From Rhynochetos jubatus (Eukaryota; Chordata; Aves; Eurypygiformes; Rhynochetidae), in NCBI GenBank assembly GCA_027574665.1, contig CM050648.1, positions 143,530,175-143,594,174 on the forward strand: a stretch of 64,000 bases of DNA. The letters run 5' to 3'. Shown one piece after another: positions 9,663 to 20,225 of this stretch (position 1 is the first letter of the stretch; the number at the start of each line of letters is the position of its first letter). The notes under the pieces are model-generated. The model saw only the letters and a program-made list of their open reading frames with translations. It did no database searches and was not told the origin of the DNA. Made by a program: the position numbers and the translations under genes.

Positions 9663-12599
9663 GGATGTTTGCTCAATAAACAATGTTTGAAGTCAGTCGT
9701 CTCCAGGTATCTGTGTTGACTGAAACCACTGTACTGTGGCATAGAGTGCAAACAGAGCAGCTTAGTAGACACTGCTATGGTTCACGTCACGCCCCCAAAC
9801 ATGGTTGATGAGGATTTCCTTAGTGACAGATCAGCAGATGCTTGAAGGAGTTGGACATTGCATGATTTTCTTCTATTTTATTGCCATGTCTTTGCTAAAA
9901 TACAGGGTTGGTTTACTTGAGTTTATATAAAATGCAAATAAGACGTCTTGCATTCAGTGCTAATTCTCCACCTGGTACATTCCCAGGAACATCTTTCTCA
10001 GACATTTCAGTACCTCTTAAAAGATCTGCTAAAACAAAGCAGCCCTTCAGCACCCAGAGCTGAATTGTCAAGGATGGGAACGCAGGGTCAAAGGCTTTAT
10101 GAAAAGTGATGATATGATATTATGGTTTTGTTATAATTTAAAAAACAATTTGGGATTGTGGTGAAAAGTGGAACACTAACTTCAGCCCGTGGTCTTGCAA
10201 TGGCTTCATCAGACACGTTGTCCAGAAATTTCCAAAGGTTTTGATTCCTAACTTTCCCTTGCATTTTGGTAAAAATAATGTGCTCTCGCCTTTCCTGCTT
10301 GGGCTTTTTGTTATTTCTAATGGGTGAATCTGTGTCTGTTTCAGTGCCTGCCTTTTCTTCCTTACAATGGTAATTAATAAACCCAGACTGGGTTTGCTGA
10401 GAGCTGTAACACTTGCTCCTGCTGGTGGATAGGACATTCCATTAATGCAAATTGTGATGCCACTAAAAGTCCACCTGGCTGTGATCCTTTAAAATCCCTC
10501 GGTGATTTTGTAAACCAAATGATGAGACCACGAAGTGTTTGCCAAACTCAGATTTAGTCTGTGGTGCCATTGTAGCTGGATGAAGTGTTGAAGTACCAGT
10601 TTGGCCACGCTATTTCCTGGTAAAGCTGCCCTGTCCCTTCTGAAAAATTACAGGAACACCTCAGAAAATGCAAAATTAATTTACCACCTTTTTTTAAATA
10701 CTAACATTCCTTCTATAAGACATTGTCTTGCCATTTCAATGAGTTATTTTAGCTTTTTTCTTTTGTTCCATTTGCATTTGTCACCAAAACAGGCCACTCA
10801 ATTATCTTATTTTTTTACTGCCTTGATAGTATGCTGCAGGCCAGAAGTGGATGAGGGCAGCAAGAGATGGGAAGGTTACATGGTGAATCAAGCTGCAGGG
10901 CAAAATTCCTGTTAGCTGGACTCCATGGACAAGGTCACAGTCTGGGTAGAGGGCAGAAAGAGGGAATCCTGACTGTGGAGTCATGCCATACAGACATGAG
11001 GAATGTCTACAGCTGTTGGAGAGCAGAAGGAAAAAGACATTTGTGCGAGCATCCCACTGGACTGGTTAGATAAAAAACCCCCATTTCTTCTCCTCTCCAG
11101 ATTCAATACAGATATTTCTTGGGTAGAAGTCCAGAGAGAGCTGAGGAAGTTTACTGTCCTGCCATTGTTCAACACTTGTTTTGACCTGAACCATCACATG
11201 TATCTTAATATATTTTTCACAGCTTTGCCTGACCTGAATTGCTTGGGAGTAAACAGTGGTGAGTCTTAAAGCGACTGCCTATGTTCATTTTCTCTGAACC
11301 TGCTGGCCCCTGCTTTGGCTGCATACACATTTGCAGAGCTTTGCTGGCATATGTTAACTCTTGTTCAATAACTCGTGAGCAGGTACTCATACAGAATTGT
11401 GGTGAAAAGCCAGGCAGCAAACTGTGCTTGGAAGAGTAAAACAAAGCTTTGAGGGTTCCACGCCATGGACTTGACCTCTCATGAACCTCGACAACCCCAT
11501 GTAAACCCTGTCTGTTATCTGTTTTAATCTGAATGCACCTGGGCTAGAACAGTATACATGGCATGTAAATGAGCCTGAAGGATGCTGGAGAGCTCAGGTG
11601 TTCAGCTCAGGTATATCTCAGTGTGGGTTGTGTCTTCAGCCTGGTTAGAAGAGGTGGTCAGCCCTTCAGCATGCTGTGTGCTCTACACGTTTCCAGAATG
11701 CTGTTATGCAGTGTCGCTTTGCGTCCTGATCTTGTAGGCAAACTGTTTTTCTGAACAATGCAGATAGTAGTGTTGAAGGGACAACTGACCTCCAGCCCCG
11801 CCTCTTAAACAAATTCAGCTTCACTTTAAAACCCTTGCATTTTCTTGGCCCTGCAGCAGCTGTCAAAGAGCTGCTTCAGCACCTTAGCGCTTGGGAGATG
11901 TAACTTAACTTCCACCCTGAAACTATTTGGCTTGTTCTGATATATTGTGCTAATGCCAGTTTTCTGTCTAAGTAGGCTTCTTTGCTTTGTTGTGCTTACT
12001 TCCCTGCCATATTTCTACAGGGAAAGCTGAATGGTTTTGTATCTCCTCTTGGAAGACTGAAATTCCCATCTCCCTGACTCCCTCTTCCCTGTAGTTGTTG
12101 GCATGGGAGGATCTCTCCTGACTGAGGCACCCTGCTTACCAGTGTTCCTGACCCTTCCCCAGCGCTGTTGGCTACGTCTGGCCTGATAGGATTGCATTGT
12201 GCTTTCCGCTGCCGCAGGATGCTGGGGTCCTGTAGGCATCCTGGCAATAGTATATCCCAGTTTTATGTGTCTAGTTTTTGTCAGCTAAGGGGCCTTTCTT
12301 AAACTACTCTAACATCTGCGACTCCTGAGATCACCATCGTGTTTCCACAGGATTTCCACTTCTCCTAAATATGTCTCAACCTCATACCTTCAGCAAACCA
12401 AGTTTGTATCTTCCCATATGTCTCCCTCCTTCAAAGAAATATGTTTCCATTTCTCTTTAAACTCTTTCAAACATTTGTTGCTTCATTTCACTTGGGCTGC
12501 TTTGCCTGGGAAGAACCTAGAGTGTCTCTGGGAGGCTGGTTAATGTGATGTGTCAGTGCAAAGAAGTGTCCTTGCTCGGCCGTCTCTACAAGGACTTGC
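9663..12599. other. Unassigned sequence, no gene seen
   Basis: No repeat family or supported exon was recognised on the plus strand. On the minus strand a donor-like site (CACTG|GTAAGC, about 12132-12142) follows a frame open from about 12247. Its upstream acceptor is weak, so it is not called. Confidence 0.4.
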
Positions 12600-13040
12600 C
12601 TGCCTGAGCTCTGCAATTATGTGATTTTAATTGGCTTTTAATTTGGGGAAGATTATGTAATATACTTAAATGAAAACCACAGAGATGTTGTTCATGTGTA
12701 GGTTATATATCGCAAACAAAACGATAAGTGACTGAATGGCTTCTGAGCTCATACAGGCAAATTCACGTTTACTTTCCCGTGTACTTAATGTGACATACAC
12801 CAGAATGTCCATAATTAGAAAATTATAAGGATTTAAAACCTATATTGCAAAAATGCATTTCTGTGGCTCTGATGGTTGCAAACATGCTTCCCATGTAGAG
12901 CTGTATGTTGCATTTATGCTGATTTAATCATTCATTAAACATTAGTAAGAGGCCAATTATGCTGTTCAAGAATAAGATGTTTTACGAGAAAATGACAAAA
13001 AGATACATGTAATCATTGAAATGCCAGTTTACAATCAGAT
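12600..13040. promoter_or_regulatory. AT-rich block, possible conserved non-coding element
   Basis: This repeat-free, AT-rich block is dense in homeodomain-type cores (GCAATTATG, TTTTAATTGG, CATAATTAG, CCAATTATG, ATTTAATCATTC) spread over about 400 bases, with no long homopolymer and no open frame. Developmental enhancers in gene deserts often look like this. The sequence alone cannot show conservation, so this is an inference only. Confidence 0.22.
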
Positions 13041-13299
13041 AGGATGGGAAATAATCCCTTTAGCAAGCTTAAGCTTTTACATATTAATGGCAACATTGGG
13101 GAGAGTGGGAAGAGGGCTTTAACAGCCTTGCGGCCTTCCGGCCCTAATCAGAAAGTGAGTGCTTACGATGCTCTGGACAAAGATCTAATGCACTGTTTTA
13201 TTCTGTGGCAGAGATACTGTGCGACGTGCTCTTTAACTGACCGAGCTGTAGTTTAACAACTGTGTGTCTACGTACAGATATGTAAACATAGATAAAATC

Positions 13300-13880
13300 G
13301 GGGCTAGAAATATTTTTCTGACTCTTCAGAGAAGCGAGTTGTTTTGGGGAAGGAAGAGAGTAAAGATGCACTGGGACATTTCCGTGCTTACATTTCTGAA
13401 GGCCTGTGTCAATCACTTTGTGGAAAAGGGAGGAGGACGGAGGGAAGACATACAGGTATAATCGTAACTGTGAAATCATGGCTGCTGTAGAAGTGGGGAG
13501 GGACAGAAACTCATTTGTCGACCCGTCTTCCAATACAAGACTTAGGGACACCGTACAAAACTCCAGGGTGCAAAATAAACAGAAAGAAATGGTTCTTCAC
13601 ACCCAGTGCTGTGAAGCGGTGGAACTCCTTGCTGTGCGATGCAGTCGATGCTCTATGTTCACATAAGTTCAAAAAGCAAGCAGATACATTCATGGAAAGA
13701 AAGTTGTTCGGGAGCTATCAAGCACCACCTTCTGCTTGCTTGGGAAGTGTGGAAGCACCAGTCTGGTGTGTAGGCCTGCCCTTCACCATTTGCTTTCTGT
13801 AGCTATTGGGGACAGGATGATAAGTTAATGGATCTTTCAGCTGAACCAGCATGGTCTGTCTCATGTTTTCCTGTATGTAT
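13300..13880 (+). mobile_element. Ancient CR1-like LINE, ORF2 C-terminus and 3' end
   Basis: A plus-strand frame at about 13515-13720 reads like the C-terminal end of CR1-clade ORF2. It contains WFFTPSAVKRWNSLL followed by FKKQADTFME, corresponding to the conserved pattern FFT..AVK.WNSLP and FK..LD.FM of that family. An earlier piece (VGRDRNSFVDPSSN in the other plus frame, about 13490-13545) also fits. Downstream, about 13806-13875, a diverged stretch with GGGGACAGGATG, ATGGATCTTTCAGCTGAACC and AGCATGGTCTGTCTCATG corresponds to the usual CR1/L3 3' end (a 'gatggaccttggtctgacccagtatggc'-type region). The two coding pieces lie in different frames, so the copy is dead. It is much older than the copies at 6417 and 26398. 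The 5' limit is uncertain. Confidence 0.68.
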
Positions 13881-13944
13881 GTACGCGTATATACATCAGT
13901 AAATGATATTTTTTTAAAAAATCTCTTTTTGTGACCTTGCACAG

Positions 13945-14120
13945 ACTCCCATGACAAAATCATTCAGCATTGTTTTTCTCGCATATACCATGTACCAGAG
14001 ACCTAAAGAAGACGACGTTCAGCCGACCATGGACTACATTGCTGAAAGAACTGAGACTGCTTCGGTGTGTATGAAATCAGAAGCCACAAAAGGCTACACA
14101 AGGCCAAAAATACTACAGAG
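13945..14120 (+). CDS. Candidate first coding exon of an unidentified plus-strand gene
   Basis: The segment begins after a pyrimidine-rich acceptor (ATCTCTTTTTGTGACCTTGC then ACAG, ending 13944) and ends at ACAGAG|GTAAGC (donor at 14121). One frame alone is open throughout: 58 codons plus two bases. An ATG at 13951 could be the start, giving a hydrophobic N-terminus (MTKSFSIVFLAYTM) followed by a charged stretch (RPKEDDVQ, IAERTE). The two leftover bases are in phase with the candidate exon at 39707-39819. I do not recognise the protein. Against it: a single open frame of this size has a fair chance of arising at random, and the next candidate exon is 25.6 kb away. The adjacent LINE remnant ends just upstream and does not appear to extend into this frame. 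Confidence 0.25.
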
Positions 14121-17100
14121 GTAAGCTAAAAAGAAGAAAACAAGACAATTGTTCATTTCACTGTTCTCATGAACTCTACTCCAAAGTGACTCACCTTTGA
14201 AACTCTCTGCGTACTTTCCGTTTGTGAAAATCTTGCAGTTCCCAAGTTTCCTCTGGGATCTGAGCTCTCCTATCTTTTTCTCTAAGCACATTTGAACTGA
14301 AGGCTAAGTAGGGTTAAGCAAAAAACATTCATCATGATCTGAGCAAACACTCAATCCTCATGAAAAATCACGGACAGGAAGCTCAAAGGATTGGGGACTT
14401 GTTTATGTTGAAGACAATGGATCAAAAGGTCCTGGAGCAAGAACAGAAAAAAGGGGAAAGACCCAGGTGAGCAGGAGGTAGAAGATAAACTTTAGTAAAG
14501 CATCACTCCAGCTTCCCAGAGCCATGCCAAGCATTGATGTTCTCCGACTGCTTTACTGACTTGTACATCTGGCTGCCCAAACACATAGCCCCTTCTTCCC
14601 AAATCCAGTTGGTCAGCTGTCCCCGTTGCCATGCCGGCCTCTGGGCAACGGACCCAAGCGATGCTGTTGAGAGGGAGAAAAATGTATTCCAGCGATAATA
14701 TTGAAGGGTTACAGCTGCCAAACACACTGTGTCTGTGGAAACACCTGTTGAGTAGCTGTTGCAGTGGGAAGAGCAAGATGAAGAAAGACAGCTGTAAAAG
14801 TGCCAGCAGCAGTAGGAAGCTCTACCAAGACTGCTTTGTGCCAGTTAGAGATGTGCCAAATTATTTGGCTGCATTTCAAATATCCGGGTGTCCACTACAT
14901 TTGCCAGCTCGCGCTCCCAGGGAATACTTCAGCATTAACACCACTACTGCCATGCTCCCGCTGCTCTTCCACTTTAATTTCAGCCTTTACGTTTCTGTAT
15001 TTCTTTTATTTCTAGTTCCTTCTAGTGCAAAGGAAAGGCCAGTATTGCAGTGCACAGCCCAAAATGAGAGCTGGGATCTGCAGCTGGTAGGAAGACAAAG
15101 CATCACTGTAAAGGTTTTTGGCAATTGGCTTGTGAAATCTGCTGGGTTATTATTTTGTGTCTCTCCTGTTGTGGTGTTTGGTTTTTTTCTAGAGAATAAT
15201 AATTTTATCTTTTACAAACAGTTAGCTAACCTACACACTTCTCCTGCCTGTCCAGCTAGAAACCTTGGAACTGCAGAGCTCAGCTTTGGGTAGTTTACAA
15301 TGGGAATGGAGCTGAAATTTGAAAGTTTAGGTGGGCTAGATGGCTGGTAAGGTGGAAATACAATGGTAGAATGCTATAGGGAAATATTTCCAAATACTTT
15401 TTACCTATTCTGGAGGACTTAAGTGCCTTCCATGGCACTGGCAATACCCAATGAGGAATGAGAGAGTTCACCGCTGGAAAGGGAATTTCTCTTTTCTAAG
15501 ACAGTCTTTCAAGAATTAAAAGTGATCTCTGTACAAAAAAGAAATGAAGTTGTAGAGTAATAAGAATCTGTTTCAGATAATCTTCCTTCTAAAGTGCTGA
15601 AATGGTGTGGGTTCAGGTCCTGGGCCATACCTTCCCAGGTCTTCCAGACTTTTCCTTAAGCCTGTCTGCATTGCCAAAGCCTTGGAAAAGCCCACAGTGT
15701 AAATCCATCACTTGCCCAGAATAATACCTAGAGGTATGCCCAAAGTTAAGCTTTGTCTTTTTAAGAGATTTGAAGGCTAAAATGAGCAACTATATCTCAA
15801 AGAATTAGATTGTGGATTGAATAGTTCCGGTAACTCTCCCAACTTCTCACCTTGCCCCAGTGAATACCAAACAGCCCAAGAGAGAGCTGAATCGCAGCGT
15901 ACTGCTGTGCCTATACCACTGCAGCACTTTCACTGCCTTTCTGTTTGACACAATCATCTCTTGTCAAGATTTTTTAAAATTCCAAAATCCTAAGAATGAT
16001 CAAAAACTCCCCTGGACCAAGGAGCTAATACTTCTCTCAGGGAGCTTTTTCTCTTCCCAGGAAGGATTTTCTGGTAAGTATTTATGGGAAAAACTCATCT
16101 TCTTCTATCCATTTACACATATTTTCAAGATACCCTTATCCATGACAGTTGATTAGCCCTGGAGGTGATATTTCTGTGAGGTATCATTGCTTTGCTGGTT
16201 GCAGACAGAGATGGAGAAGGTCTGAGCTCCCAGCAAACAGAATCGTAGTATTCCACCCACTCTGTGTGTCTTCCCTCACCATGTGGTAATCCTTCTGGGA
16301 CAGAGATTCACTTCTGTTTATTTTTCAGCAAAATAGGATCCTGTTTTTGCTGGGGTCTCTGGGCCTGACTGTAATGCACATAACAATGGCTAAACCAAAA
16401 ATCTTTCACACGCCTTCCCTCACAACAGGACCCTTCTTGAGAGTAGAGCTTTATTTATTTATTAAAGGAACTGCCCTTTTTGACCGAGAGAGGGAAAACT
16501 AACACCGTACAAAATTGGCTGAAGACTAACTATATCCAGGACAATTTATTTTTCCCTTTTGAGCTAATTTTCCAAACACCCTTACCTCTAATTACCCTTT
16601 TCTTTTCCCAGGCACCAGTCAACCTGTTCCTCTTCTGGATTGTTTAGGCCAGGATTAGTATCCGTATGCCTGACTTACTTTGATTTTACCTGCAGGTGCA
16701 GGTCAAAGAGCTAGTGGTTGTACTTCAAAAGGGCTTGCAAGACTCCTTGGTTAATCTTTGCTCCAAGACAATGGGGTTGTTTTACAGAAATTCCTGTCAC
16801 TCTGTTCCTGTCTCTGTGCTACCAGTGCGGGAAAGACAGACCTATTTTTCCCTGAGCTTTCAAATGTCCAGTGGAACAAGAAAGCTACAGACTCTTGAAA
16901 ACTCTGTGGCTGGATCTCATAAATAATGAGAAAAGCCTCTACTGTTGCCTTGGCCATGTCAAACTTCTCTTCAGACAACCAGAAAATTCATTTTTCCTAT
17001 TAATCTTCCTGACTTTGATGCCAGATTCATGGGTTATGGTCTGTTCATTCTGAAAAAATGTTATCCGAGTCAATATTTAGACAGAATAAGCCTTAATCAC

Positions 17101-17845
17101 AACATAGTTATGCTTCATTAAAGAGGTTTTCCATTTGCTTCTTTTGGAAAATAATGTGGAATGTACAAGAAGCAAACAAATAGGGTAAATTTCCAGTTCA
17201 TGAAAACCTTTCTTTCTTCCATAGAAATTAATGGCTAGTTACTTGTTCAGAAGCCTTTCTTTTCCTCATTCAGAGGAGGAATAGGGATATATTTCCTTGA
17301 CCTCGCTACAGTAGATATGCCTGTTGGGTGGTGCCCAACTCCTCCCATTGCTGGTCAGTAGACCCAGAATGACACAGAATGTTGTCATCTTAATCCTTCC
17401 TTTAGGTACCACCCAAAAATGGTGTTCATCTATGATCCTTCTCTGGCCACAAAGACCATGCTGAAAAACCTACTTGTAGGAGTGGTCCTGACTTTTGAGT
17501 ACTTTCAGGTCTCCCAGGAGTGTACTTCAGGATGTCCGTAAATCCCGTCTCACCCTCAGATGGGGATTATCCAAGGAAGAATCCCCTGCCTGACACCGCT
17601 CATGTCCCCAGGGCTCGTACCCCATCTTTGGCCCCATGGCACAACCACAGGGGCAGAGAGAATAGACGGAGGGATTGAGACCAATCGAACCAGCTGATCC
17701 TGTTAGAGCTGGGCACATGCTACATGGCAGATCTCAGGAGCACGAATATGCAGAGTAGAGTGTAGGCATGGCAAATATGGCCTCAAAGCCCCTCTGCACA
17801 GCCATGTGGCTGTATTACCATAGTAACTGGCCATCCAGCTGTCCT
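14121..17845. other. Unassigned sequence with one long plus-strand frame
   Basis: The stretch holds a 220-codon open frame at 14631-15293. Its C-terminal half includes a hydrophobic run (LLFHFNFSLYVSVFLLFLV, about residues 110-128). I see no known domain, no splice or promoter context, and codon use typical of local non-coding sequence. No repeat family was recognised in the rest. Confidence 0.4.
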
Positions 17846-17970
17846 TAATGTATTTGTTTATCCTCACAACATCCTGGCAAGGTAAAAATGTGCTTTTGTC
17901 TCCATGTTGCACAGAGGAACCTGTATGCAGTGGCTCACTCAAGGGCACACAAGCAGGCTGTGGCAGAATA
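17846..17970 (-). repeat. MIR SINE remnant, reverse orientation
   Basis: On the plus strand the order is TTATCCTCACAACATCCTGG, then CAAGGTAAAAATGTGC, CCATGTTGCACAGAGGAACC, CACTCAAGGGCACACAAGCA and TGTGGCAGAA. This is the reverse complement of the MIR core and 3' part (the conserved 'aagtcacttaacctctctgtgcctcagtttcc' region and the 'gaggattaa' end). Identity to the remembered consensus is moderate, about 70-75%, as expected for an element fixed before amniote radiation. Limits are approximate. Confidence 0.68.
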
Positions 17971-18269
17971 ATGCTGCCTTGTCTCCCGCAGCCTGGGGCA
18001 GCACAGAAATCATGGCATTTTCCTTCTTTCTAAAACGAAGGAAATAGGTTGCAGTTCCTTCTTCATTTGCTGTTACCCTCCACCCGCGAGCTCAGACCAG
18101 GCTAAGTGGGGGAGGTTGCAGGGAAGACGGTGGTGGAGGGAGGCCAAGCGATGTGTCGGAGTCCGTCCCCTTCTCCAGGGCATGGAAGAGCAGATGATTT
18201 TGCCTGCAGTGCTCATAAAAAAACCTGATTTCTTTCATCTCTTTCCTGAGCAAAGGCCAGTGCCGAACC

Positions 18270-18640
18270 TGGCAGATTATTCAATAACATCCCATAAAAA
18301 TATTAAACTTCTATATTGGAACCAAATTAAAATTGTATTTCATGATGTGAACAAAGGTACCCAAGTCGATTTCGTCTCTCTCTCCCTCTTTTTTCAAATT
18401 TAATATCACACGGAAGAGAGAAATGAAATCTGTATTTAAATGGCTGTGGAACATTGTGCATTTAAAGTGCACAGCAAGTCACTCCCTAAAGCACTCCATA
18501 TGATATGTAAATCTTTTGATCTTTCACAAAATGCATGAGTTCCATAAAGAATAATGAGTACTAGCTTGGGAAGTACAATATTGACTGTCACTGTAGTGCA
18601 CTTAGCCACAATTATTATTTGCATGGCTTTTGCAACATAA
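18270..18640. promoter_or_regulatory. AT-rich block with a POU octamer, possible conserved non-coding element
   Basis: This repeat-free stretch contains ATTTGCAT (18617-18624), the POU octamer, along with AACCAAATTAAAATTG and an inverted pair TGTGCA...TGCACA around 18455-18471. There is no open frame of note. Enhancer function is inferred from composition only. Confidence 0.2.
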
Positions 18641-20084
18641 CTGGAGGGGAGAGTCCTGTGAATATTTTTAATGCATTCTAATAGCTACTAAAAGAGATTT
18701 TATTTTATAATAGGTGCATTCTTTCTTTTGGGTCTGCAAGCATATTTTTTTTTTCCAACTTATTCATTACATTTTTTTACTCTTTATAGGAAAGCATCTA
18801 TGGGGAAAAGCAGAAGAGCATACAAGTCCTGAGGAAAGAAACAATTGACATTCTGCCCTGCCATTAGCTGCAATAAAGCAGAGAAATTGACAATAACGTT
18901 TATTTATTCTTTAAGCCAGTGAGTAAAGTTTAACTTGATAAACGATCTTAGTTACGATCTGCCTGAAGGAGCTTGAAGTGATATTCCCCTTTGAGGCATT
19001 CCAAGACCTGGCCAGATACTCTACAAGTTGTAAATGCACGAAGACCCCGTAAGATCAGTCAGTGACTGCTGAGGTCAGTGGAGCCTTTGGCACCAATCCA
19101 GTATGTTCCCTCTGACTTTCAGCATGGAAATGATGTAAATGCACTGGCCTGGTAGCATTTGGTGCTTATTTCCAATAGCAGTGATGGGAGGGAGAAGCTG
19201 AGCAATGGCTGTCTCATGCTGAGCCTTTCCCATCTTTCTTCCCAGTTCTCCAGGGAGACATCAGCACAGACTCCTCCTGTAAGTGGGGAGCTACACTATA
19301 TCTTGCAGAAGAAGAGGTTGCTTCCACCTTCCTCACCGACACCAGCATGCTGTTTGTTCACTCAGGAGAGGAGAAGATCGAAAGCTCATGATGCAGGAAA
19401 GTGAGGTAGGAATAAGGCCTATCACAAACACCACATTAAACAAAGTAAAATTAAGGAATTGACTTATTACACCTCTGCTTTCTGGTTTCCTTCCTGAAGC
19501 TTTCAATGTCTCTGTGCAAGTCTATTCCAAGTAGCTCGATGCTTTTTTTTTTTTTTTTTAAACATGCATTTACTTGCAACAAAGCCCATAATCTACAGAA
19601 CAAGGTTAGAGTTGGATGAGCTGGCAGGGACATGGTCAGCACTCCCAGGAACACAAACCACAGCAATGGGCAGGGATGGCTCTGTTGATGGGTTGGAAAG
19701 GAAAAGGCAGATTATTGAAGATGAGAGTTTCTTGTAATGCAGAAATGACCGAGTGGTTCACAGAGGCGCTTGCTGAAGTCAAGCGCTTTTACCGTTGACT
19801 TCTCAGGGAGCAGTATAGCCTGCGACAGGTTGTGTGTGTGATCAGGCACTGATCGCCTGACACCTCTTTGGTGCACAGTTCATCCAGCCAGTGGGACAGG
19901 TTTACAGCTGAAGAAACAACACACTCACCAAAATCAACTCCAAAGATCGGTCAGTGTCCCTGGTGACCGCTTGGTTCAGAGTACAGACCTATCCTTGTAT
20001 CAGGCAACAATTATTCCTAATAGTTTGTGTTGATCTGGTCTCAAGGACCGGTCTACAAGGAGAAAGTAATGTTCAGTCTTTTTG
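18641..20084. other. Unassigned sequence, no gene seen
   Basis: It includes a 17-base T homopolymer at 19543-19559. No target duplication or 3'-end feature marks it as the tail of a retrocopy. Confidence 0.45.
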
Positions 20085-20225
20085 TGCCTCAGTTTCTCTG
20101 ATTGTAAAATAGGTATAGTGCCATTTTTTTCTTTCTAAAAAGCACTCTGAGGGCCAGGGAAGAAAATGTTGTAATTAATGGCAAAACTGAACAGTGATCA
20201 AGCACTGCAATAGAAAATTGGTCCT
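20085..20225 (+). repeat. MIR-like SINE remnant, 3' part
   Basis: TTTTTGTGCCTCAGTTTCTC followed by TGATTGTAAAATAGGTATAG matches the best-conserved part of the MIR core ('tgtgcctcagtttcctcatctgtaaaatggggata'). A later AAAGCACTCTGAG fits the 'aaagcgctttgaga' part of the tail. The 5' tRNA-like half is not visible. Confidence 0.62.

Noticed and set aside
11996-12247. Minus-strand frame ending at a CACTG|GTAAGC donor
   Set aside because: The upstream acceptor is weak, two frames are equally open, and nothing in the protein is recognisable.
19543-19559. T17 run considered as the reverse-strand poly(A) tail of a retrocopy
   Set aside because: No flanking target duplication and no recognisable gene sequence adjacent on the expected side.
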